From Planctomycetaceae bacterium (GTDB lineage Bacteria; Planctomycetota; Planctomycetia; Isosphaerales; Isosphaeraceae): a stretch of DNA of 10,772 bases. Below, piece after piece: positions 6,189 through 10,772 of this stretch. Position numbers and translations under genes: made by a program. Where the stretch lies: the NCBI GenBank assembly GCA_019232645.1, contig JAFANO010000102.1, positions 1 through 10,772 of the forward strand. Reading direction: 5' to 3'. Position 1 is the stretch's first letter, and each line of letters starts with the position of its first letter. The notes below the pieces were generated by a model that saw nothing but the letters and a program-made list of their open reading frames with translations, had not been told where the DNA came from and searched no databases.

Positions 6189-6241
6189 GTCAGGGCATGC
6201 GCTTCGGTCCCCCGCGACTCTCCGGACGAAAGGGCCCGATC

Positions 6242-7561
6242 ATGCTGACCGTGATGAATTTGAAAGCACGCGAGGTGCTCGACTCCTTGGGCCGTCCGAC
6301 CGTCGAGGTCGAGGTCGCGGCGTCGAACGGCGAGGTGGGCTGGGCGATCGTCCCCTCGGGGGCGAGCATGGGCCGGCACGAGGCGATCGAGCTGCGCGAC
6401 ACCGACAGCCGCCGGCACGGCGGCCGGGGGGTCCGACGGGCAGTTGAGAACGTGGCCCGGGAGATCGCACCAGCACTCCGGGGCATGGACCTCGAGGACC
6501 AGGCCGCCATCGACGCCAAGCTGATCGCGCTCGACGGCACGCCCAACAAGTCGCGGCTGGGGGCCAACGCCGTGCTCGGCGCCTCGCTGGCCGTGGCCCG
6601 CGCCGCCGCCGTGGCGCGCGGCGAGGAGCTGTATGTCCACCTGAACCGGCTCTGGCGGCAACGGCTCGATCCCGGAGAGTCGGCGGTGCCGACGCTGCCG
6701 ATGCCGATGGTCACCATGATCTCCGGCGGCCAGCACGCCGGTGCGCAGCGCGACTTCCAGGACTTCCTGTCGATCCCGGTCGGCGCCTCGACCTACACCG
6801 AGGCGCTGGAGATGACGACGGCCCTCTACCGCGCCGTCGGCGCCATACTCAAGGCCAAGGGGCTGGAGGCCGACCTCGTCGGCGACGAGGGGGGTTACGG
6901 CCCCCACCTCCGCACCAACGCGCAGGCCGTCGACCTGCTCCTTGAGGCCGTGCTCGCCTGCGGCTGGGAGCCGGGCCGCGACGTGGCGATCGCGCTCGAC
7001 ATCGCCGCCAGCCACTTCCACGACCCGGAGACCGGGCGCTACCGTCTGACCACCGCCGGCGACGACGAGCTCGACTCCGCCGGCATGGCCGCGATGCTCG
7101 TCCACTGGGCCAACCTCTACCCCATCGTCTCGATCGAGGACGGCCTGGCCGAGGACGACTGGGACGGCTGGGTGGCCCTGACCGCACGGCTCGGTGAGCG
7201 GATCCAGCTCATCGGCGACGACCTGTTCACGACCCGGGTCGAGCGGCTCCGCGAGGGGATCCACCGCCGGGCGGCCAACGCGATCCTGATCAAGCCCAAC
7301 CAGGTCGGCACCCTGACCGAGACCTTCGACACGCTCTTACTCGCCCGGCGCCACGGCTACCGAACGATCATCTCGGCCCGCTTGGGCGAGACCGAGGATC
7401 CGACCATCGCCGACCTGGCCGTCGCCACCGCCGCCGGCCAAATCAAGATCGGCTCAGTGGCCCGCTCCGAACGCCTGGTCAAGTACAACCGGCTCCTCCG
7501 GATCGAGGAACGCCTCGGCCCCGACGCCGCCTTCGTCGGCCGCGCGGCCCTGGGATTATGA
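6242..7561 (+). CDS. eno: Enolase (phosphopyruvate hydratase) family protein, divergent active site
   Basis: 439 residues, full enolase length. Enolase interconverts 2-phosphoglycerate and phosphoenolpyruvate. Enolase landmarks run in order: AREVLDSLGRPTVE, PSGASMG (loop 1, 38-44), GGQH (H165), GDEGGYGP (E216), the metal ligands D253, E299 (SIEDG) and D326 (GDDLF), the catalytic base K351 (ILIKPNQ) and K402 (QIKIGS). Several normally invariant positions differ: the QEF glutamate is D174, the SHRSGETED histidine (E. coli His369 region) is A379 followed by R380-L381, and the loop SGASTG has M43. Metal binding and proton abstraction look intact, but phosphate/carboxylate handling should be altered. 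This pattern suggests a paralogue rather than the glycolytic housekeeping enzyme; no second enolase is in the window to compare. Start ATG 6242 has AAAGGG seven bases upstream. Confidence 0.9.
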   Translation: MLTVMNLKAREVLDSLGRPTVEVEVAASNGEVGWAIVPSGASMGRHEAIELRDTDSRRHGGRGVRRAVENVAREIAPALRGMDLEDQAAIDAKLIALDGTPNKSRLGANAVLGASLAVARAAAVARGEELYVHLNRLWRQRLDPGESAVPTLPMPMVTMISGGQHAGAQRDFQDFLSIPVGASTYTEALEMTTALYRAVGAILKAKGLEADLVGDEGGYGPHLRTNAQAVDLLLEAVLACGWEPGRDVAIALDIAASHFHDPETGRYRLTTAGDDELDSAGMAAMLVHWANLYPIVSIEDGLAEDDWDGWVALTARLGERIQLIGDDLFTTRVERLREGIHRRAANAILIKPNQVGTLTETFDTLLLARRHGYRTIISARLGETEDPTIADLAVATAAGQIKIGSVARSERLVKYNRLLRIEERLGPDAAFVGRAALGL

Positions 7562-7619
7562 GATTTAAATAATAATTTTATATAATTGTAATATATATAA
7601 TTTTAAATTCATGATATGA
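7562..7619. other. AT-rich island directly after the enolase stop codon
   Basis: Only five of the 60 bases at 7561-7620 are G or C, against roughly two-thirds G+C around it. It contains two perfect TATAAT hexamers (7581-7586 and 7596-7601) and is bounded by ATTTAAAT-like (7563 onward) and TTTTAAAT-like (7601 onward) ends. No clean long hairpin or coding frame is visible. It may be an easily melted promoter or termination region, a protein-binding site or a short foreign insert. Confidence 0.6.
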
Positions 7620-7633
7620 AGTTTCGAGGGCTT

Positions 7634-7650
7634 TCCCCGGATTCCGGGGA
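7634..7650. terminator. Short GC hairpin after the AT-rich island
   Basis: TCCCCGG (7634-7640) and CCGGGGA (7644-7650) pair perfectly around a 3-nt loop, about 75 bases after the enolase stop. It is not followed by a T-run, so a role in ending the enolase transcript is a guess. Confidence 0.3.
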
Positions 7651-7982
7651 GTTCGTGTCAACCCTCGGTCGCACCGCACTCAACCGGGAACGCGGGTTGG
7701 GGACCTGAAGGGGATTGATGTTGCCCTGGGCGGTCTGGTCTCCGGTTGGGCATCGGGATTGGGACAGGATTGGGCCGGGGGGTCCATGGCCTGGCTTTGA
7801 CGGCATGCGATTCCTGGTCGCGATACCCTCAGGATCAGCCTTGGCCCCCCTCTTGACCACCCCTCGTGCCCCTTTCACGGTTCCTTGGGGTGCTACCCAC
7901 GACCTACTGGCACGTCATATGCTATGAATTATAACAATACCCACGACCCATCATGTCATCCGTCGGGAGGTCGAGTCGTACG
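7651..7982. other. Intergenic region ahead of the ArsR-type regulator
   Basis: About 330 bases without a supported gene. Direct copies of TACCCACGACC lie at 7894-7904 and 7938-7948, 44 bp apart. Between them is an AT-richer stretch with CATATG (7916-7921) and TATGAATTATAAC, a plausible place for the regulator's promoter or autoregulatory site. I see nothing else. Confidence 0.4.
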
Positions 7983-8537
7983 ATGGTTGTCAGACCTAAC
8001 AAGCGAAACGGCACGAAGCGACAGGCCAAGCTCAATCACCCCGGCGAACTGGTGGAGAACAAGCTGCCGGCCAAACCATCAGGAGGCGCGAAGTCATCCC
8101 AACCGGCCGAGGTCCCGGCCGAGCCCGAGATGGACGAGCCGACGAACGGGAAAGAGGAAGAGGCCGAGGGGGAAGATCGCTCCGGATTCGCCCTGCGGCC
8201 CGAGTCGGAGAAGGTGATCCGCGAGCTCGGCCACGTTTTCCGGTTGCTCAGCGACGAGTCGCGACTCCGGATCCTGGCCTACTTGATGCAGGAGGGTGAG
8301 CTCCACGTCACCGACCTCTGCGCCCGGCTCGGGCAGACCCAGCCCGCCGTCAGCCACCACCTGGCACTGCTGCGAGTCGCTGGGGTGATCGAGCCGCGCC
8401 GCGAGGGCAAGCACAATTACTACAGGATCTGCATCGATCGTCTCGGCGAGATGCTCGTCAAGCTGCTTTCCACCTCGGGGTCGATGCCCAAGAAGCTCCG
8501 GTTCCACGACTTCACGCTGACCCACATGGGTCGTTGA
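7983..8537 (+). CDS. ArsR/SmtB-family winged-helix transcriptional regulator
   Basis: 184 residues. The C-terminal half is an ArsR-type winged helix: FRLLSDESRLRILAYLMQEGELHVTDLCARLG (about 86-117), recognition helix TQPAVSHHLALLRVAGVI (119-136) and the wing RREGKHNYYRI (139-149). The alpha-3 metal site of ArsR (ELCVCDLC) is here ELHVTDLC, with a single cysteine, so classical arsenic/antimony sensing is unlikely. The N-terminal extension of about 75 residues is unusual: it starts basic (RPNKRNGTKRQAK) and becomes acidic and probably disordered (45-65). The tail KKLRFHDFTLTHMGR is distinctive. I chose ATG 7983 because GGGAGG (7965-7970) lies 12 bases upstream, while the in-frame ATG at 7953 has no ribosome-binding site. 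Likely autoregulated, but its targets are unknown; no transporter or detoxification gene is adjacent. Confidence 0.88.
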   Translation: MVVRPNKRNGTKRQAKLNHPGELVENKLPAKPSGGAKSSQPAEVPAEPEMDEPTNGKEEEAEGEDRSGFALRPESEKVIRELGHVFRLLSDESRLRILAYLMQEGELHVTDLCARLGQTQPAVSHHLALLRVAGVIEPRREGKHNYYRICIDRLGEMLVKLLSTSGSMPKKLRFHDFTLTHMGR

Positions 8538-8591
8538 TCGGACGCGGACCGGGGCCGAGGTCCTTCCGGTGATCCACCGCTCGCCCCTGAT

Positions 8592-8627
8592 GCGGGTCGC
8601 TCATCTCCCGAGCTGGGAGCGACCCGC
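8592..8627. terminator. Bidirectional terminator-like hairpin between convergent genes
   Basis: GCGGGTCGCTC (8592-8602) pairs perfectly with 8617-8627 across a 14-nt loop. A slightly different fold places CTCCC (8605-8609) with GGGAG (8615-8619) on top of the lower eight pairs. It lies 54 bases after the ArsR-type gene and 89 bases after the stop of the convergent gene at 8717. No T-run is present. Confidence 0.45.
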
Positions 8628-8716
8628 CCACCTGGGAGTCCACCTTGACGCGCGCGGAGTCGGCCGGCGCGATCGGATCGCGATCCAAGGGCTGCGCCCG
8701 GCCCGGGAGGTGGGCA

Positions 8717-9220
8717 CTAGAGGATCTCGCGGGAGACGAGCCGACGGACCCGGCGGAGCCCCTGCTCCACCTCCTCCAGGCCGCTCAGCTCCATGACCCG
8801 GAACAGGAGCCGATCGATCTCGGCCTCCAGGTCCTCGAGCGCCTGGTTGCGGTCCTCGGTCTTGCCCCCGGCCGGCTCGGCCGGCCGCGGGACCGGTGCC
8901 GGGGCCGGGGCCGCCGGGCCCTCGCCCCTGGTCCGGGCCTCGCCCGAGGCGGAGGGGGACTTCGCGGCCCACGACCGTTTCGGCGCCGGCCCAGCCTGGG
9001 GCCTCTCGGACGGGCCTCCCTGGGATCTCGATCCCCCCCTCGGCCTGGTCAGCCCCAGGCTCGCCTTGACCTTGCCCAGATAGCTCTGGCTGATCGTCCC
9101 CTCATGCCCCGAATCACTCCATGCCTGGTTCACCGTCTCGAGAGTGACGTTGGGATTCTTCCGGAGCATCTCCTCCAGGAACTCAAGCTTGCCCTCGCTG
9201 ACACCGGGTTTAGTGCTCAT
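8717..9220 (-). CDS. Planctomycete-type small protein: N-terminal helical domain, Pro/Ala linker, C-terminal helix
   Basis: 167 residues. Residues 8-57 (SEGKLEFLEEMLRKNPNV onward, ending YLGKVKASLGL) form a predicted helical module of a kind I associate with small putative DNA-binding proteins in Planctomycetes, in which a stretch resembling GTISQSYLGKVK would be a recognition helix. A low-complexity linker rich in Pro, Ala, Gly, Ser and Arg spans about 58-120. The C-terminal part (124-165) is charged and amphipathic with heptad-like leucines, suggesting an oligomerising coiled coil. The start ATG (9218-9220) has TGGAG (9228-9232) seven bases upstream. Its upstream region is cut short by the IS, whose left end is 48 bp away. 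A chromatin-like or regulatory role is inference; no enzyme motif is present. Confidence 0.7.
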   Translation of the reverse strand: MSTKPGVSEGKLEFLEEMLRKNPNVTLETVNQAWSDSGHEGTISQSYLGKVKASLGLTRPRGGSRSQGGPSERPQAGPAPKRSWAAKSPSASGEARTRGEGPAAPAPAPVPRPAEPAGGKTEDRNQALEDLEAEIDRLLFRVMELSGLEEVEQGLRRVRRLVSREIL

Positions 9221-9267
9221 CGACAGACTCCACTCGATACGGATACCTGACCTGACTTTGCCTTAAA

Positions 9268-9279
9268 CCCAATACCGTT
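9268..9279. repeat. IS left terminal inverted repeat
   Basis: CCCAATACCGTT, perfect complement of 10750-10761. Matching stops on both sides of these 12 bases. Confidence 0.8.
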
Positions 9280-9291
9280 GAAATAGGCGCA

Positions 9292-9352
9292 AGTCACAGC
9301 CTCCTGTTACCTTGGGTTTGCTCAGGACTCAAGAAACGAGGAGGCCGTGACT
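9292..9352 (+). promoter_or_regulatory. Hairpin in transposase leader predicted to mask the ribosome-binding site
   Basis: AGTCACAGCCTCCT (9292-9305) pairs with 9339-9352 at 13 of 14 positions. The right arm holds most of the transposase Shine-Dalgarno sequence GAGGAGG (9338-9344) and a GTG codon. Above a 5x5 internal loop, CTTGGGT (9311-9317) pairs with ACTCAAG (9327-9333) with one G-U pair. In IS10, IS50 and others, comparable structures stop read-through transcripts from being translated; that this one works likewise is inference. Confidence 0.6.
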
Positions 9353-9355
9353 CGC

Positions 9356-10750
9356 ATGCGACAAGGACAATGCACTCTGCCGGCCGATGACGCCGGCCGG
9401 ATCTTGGATCGCTTGGCGGGACTCGAACAGGTGATTCCAGCCGAGGCCGTTCGCCAAGCCCTTCAGGCGACTGGCCGAACCAATCAACGACGTTGCAAAC
9501 TGACCCACGAGGTCGTCTGCTGGGTGGTCCTGGCTCTGGGGTTGTTGACCGATTTGTCCATCCGCCAGGTCTTCAAGCACGCACGTCGACTCCGGGTCGG
9601 TGAGGAGACTCCGAACCGGTCCAGCCTCTGCGTGGCTCGGCAACGCTTGGGCATCGCCCCCCTGCGCCACCTGTTCGAGCGGATCGTTCGCCCGCTGGCC
9701 CGGCCCGAGACGCCCGGGTCCTTCTACCGCGGGCTCCGTCTGATGGGGATCGATGGCGTGGTCTTCGATGTCCCCGACTCGGACGCCAACGCCGCTGCCT
9801 TCAGCCGCCCCTCGGCCGGGTCGCGCGGCGACGGGGCCTTCCCCCAGGTCCGCAAGCTCAGCCTGGTCGAGTTGGGGACGCACGTCGAAGTCGCCTTCGT
9901 CGTGCGACCCATCACCCAGGGCGAGCAGGGCATGGTCGGAGCCTTGCTCCGCCATCTGGATGCCGAGATGCTCCTGCTGTGGGACCGTGGCTTCTTCAGC
10001 TATGGCTTGTGGCAAGAGGTGACCGCGCGTGGCGTGAAGATCCTGGCGCGAGTGACCGGCCGATTGATCCTCGAGCCGATCCGCAACCTGGCCGATGGCT
10101 CGTATCTGGCCCGGATCTATCGGACGCCTGACGACCGCCGGAAGGATCGAGGTGGGATCGTCGTGCGGGTGATCCGCTACATGCTGGACGACCCGCAACG
10201 GGTCGGCCATGGCGATGTCCATACCCTGATCACGAATCTGTTTGATGAGGATCTCTATCCTTCTAAAGAATTGATCATCCTGTACCATGAGAGATGGGAG
10301 CAGGAATTGGTCTTCGATGAGCAGAAGACCCACCAGGACCCGCGGCGACCGACCAAGCCGGCGCACCTGCGGAGCGAGACGCCAGCGGGTGTGATCCAGG
10401 AGATCTACGCGGTATCGCTGGGGCATTTCGTGATCCGGTCGCTGATGTTCGAGGCGGCCGGGTCGGCGGGGCTCGATCCGGATCGGCTCTCGTTCTTGGG
10501 GTGCTTCCAGATCCTCAAGTGCCGGTTGCCGGAATGTAACAGCTCGACCCCTCGAAGGTTCGAGGAGTGGTATCGGGGGCTGTTGTGGGAGATGCAGCAG
10601 GAGCGCACGAATGATGAGGTACGGCGCAACCGGATCAATCCCCGGGTCGTCAAGCAAAAGATGAAGAGATTTAAGAAGAAACGACCCGAACATAGGCGTC
10701 TTCCGCCGCTGAAGAAACCCTTTGCAGAGACCGTGGTTATGCTCCGTTAA
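9356..10750 (+). CDS. IS4-family DDE transposase
   Basis: 464 residues from ATG 9356; a GTG at 9347 is an alternative but lies only two bases from the ribosome-binding site GAGGAGG (9338-9344), whereas the ATG is 11 bases away. The RNase H-like DDE catalytic core is recognisable: first aspartate D133 in LMGIDGVVFDVPDS, second D210 in LLLWDRGFFSYGLW, and the IS4 hallmark Y-x2-R-x3-E-x6-K as Y310, R313, E317 and K324 in YHERWEQELVFDEQK. The N-terminal part (1-120) is the helical DNA-binding region typical of the family, with CKLTHEVVCWVVLALGL, and the C-terminus is strongly basic (KQKMKRFKKKRPEHRR). The frame has no stop or frameshift, so the enzyme may be active, cutting at the 12-bp terminal repeats. 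Confidence 0.93.
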   Translation: MRQGQCTLPADDAGRILDRLAGLEQVIPAEAVRQALQATGRTNQRRCKLTHEVVCWVVLALGLLTDLSIRQVFKHARRLRVGEETPNRSSLCVARQRLGIAPLRHLFERIVRPLARPETPGSFYRGLRLMGIDGVVFDVPDSDANAAAFSRPSAGSRGDGAFPQVRKLSLVELGTHVEVAFVVRPITQGEQGMVGALLRHLDAEMLLLWDRGFFSYGLWQEVTARGVKILARVTGRLILEPIRNLADGSYLARIYRTPDDRRKDRGGIVVRVIRYMLDDPQRVGHGDVHTLITNLFDEDLYPSKELIILYHERWEQELVFDEQKTHQDPRRPTKPAHLRSETPAGVIQEIYAVSLGHFVIRSLMFEAAGSAGLDPDRLSFLGCFQILKCRLPECNSSTPRRFEEWYRGLLWEMQQERTNDEVRRNRINPRVVKQKMKRFKKKRPEHRRLPPLKKPFAETVVMLR

Positions 10751-10761
10751 ACGGTATTGGG
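10750..10761. repeat. IS right terminal inverted repeat
   Basis: AACGGTATTGGG, perfect complement of 9268-9279; the last base of the transposase stop codon is its first base. Only 11 bases of flanking DNA follow before the window ends. Confidence 0.8.
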
Positions 10762-10772
10762 CGTAGCCGACT

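Larger units (their letters stand above)
5648..6241. other. Divergent intergenic region between the 48-residue ORF and the enolase gene
   Basis: 594 bases with no gene I can support; frames on both strands lack domains and ribosome-binding sites. It carries candidate promoters in both directions (5770-5799 minus, 6160-6188 plus), a 7-bp inverted repeat (CCGTCGG 5814-5820 with CCGACGG 5852-5858), and three copies of a roughly 16-base motif (5882-5898 and 6092-6108 direct, 6111-6126 inverted). Confidence 0.5.
9268..10761 (+). mobile_element. IS4-family insertion sequence, about 1.49 kb
   Basis: A transposase gene is bracketed by perfect 12-bp terminal inverted repeats, CCCAATACCGTT at 9268-9279 and its complement at 10750-10761, giving 1494 bp, within the usual IS4-family size. 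The transposase stop codon (10748-10750) reaches the first base of the right repeat. I found no target-site duplication: the ten bases left of 9268 (TTGCCTTAAA) do not match those right of 10761 (CGTAGCCGAC). The copy appears intact otherwise. The exact ends assume that the 12-bp match marks the termini. Confidence 0.85.

Noticed and set aside
6107..7264. Open frame of 385 codons on the minus strand across the enolase gene
   Set aside because: Biased composition typical of antisense frames in GC-rich coding DNA; the enolase motifs are all on the plus strand.
2451..7561. leuA plus enolase homologue as part of a phosphonate (phosphonomethylmalate / carboxyphosphonoenolpyruvate) pathway
   Set aside because: leuA matches true 2-isopropylmalate synthase including the leucine regulatory domain, the two genes are separated by convergent and divergent units, and no phosphonomutase is present.
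7953..7982. Upstream ATG as start of the ArsR-type gene
   Set aside because: No ribosome-binding site precedes it, whereas GGGAGG is placed well for the ATG at 7983.
9329..10693. Open frame of 454 codons on the minus strand across the transposase
   Set aside because: No recognisable motifs; the plus-strand frame has DDE and Y-R-E-K signatures and lies precisely between the IS ends.
1..10772. CRISPR array, tRNA or rRNA genes
   Set aside because: I saw no regularly spaced repeats with unique spacers and no cloverleaf or rRNA-like sequence in reading both strands; short tRNA-like matches would need a dedicated scan to exclude fully.

Overview
The window looks like chromosome from a high-GC planctomycete, probably of the Isosphaeraceae/Gemmatales type. 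The strongest sign is a DUF1559 protein with a type IV pilin-like N-terminus and an H-X9-DG tail, a family greatly expanded in Planctomycetes. Supporting signs are planctomycete-style RsbW-like and small DNA-binding-like proteins, strong G/C at third codon positions and roomy intergenic spacers. The placement is inference from family knowledge; no rRNA or other marker gene is present.

Layout. Positions 1-750 hold no intact gene. There is a lower-GC open frame cut by the left edge, a nested palindromic element (220-349), a perfect hairpin (441-470) and a 3' fragment of a glycine oxidase gene (473-730, + strand) that is 97% identical over 100 nt to the intact thiO further right. The DUF1559 gene (752-1867, - strand) is divergent from leuA (2451-4022, + strand). 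The spacer between them carries a symmetrical repeat cluster and a strong hairpin just ahead of leuA. A C-terminal half of an RsbW-type kinase (4019-4249) overlaps the leuA stop by four bases. It converges on thiO (4272-5420, - strand), which sits downstream of a 48-residue ORF (5501-5647, - strand). An enolase-family gene with altered active-site residues (6242-7561, + strand) follows, then a strikingly AT-rich 58-bp island. Next come an ArsR-type regulator (7983-8537, + strand) and, converging on it, a planctomycete-type small protein (8717-9220, - strand). The right end is an almost complete IS4-family insertion sequence (9268-10761) inserted 48 bp upstream of that last gene.

Function. The genes do not form one pathway. 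leuA is leucine biosynthesis, thiO is glycine oxidation (thiamine thiazole precursor), and the enolase homologue is either glycolytic or a paralogue with a changed role. The ArsR protein and the small protein look regulatory. The recurring theme is rearrangement: a truncated thiO copy, a truncated kinase, a MITE-like palindrome and a structured IS. I found no coherent undescribed multi-gene system. The best leads are the nested palindrome, the enolase active-site changes, the half-kinase coupled to leuA, and the RNA hairpin predicted to mask the transposase ribosome-binding site.
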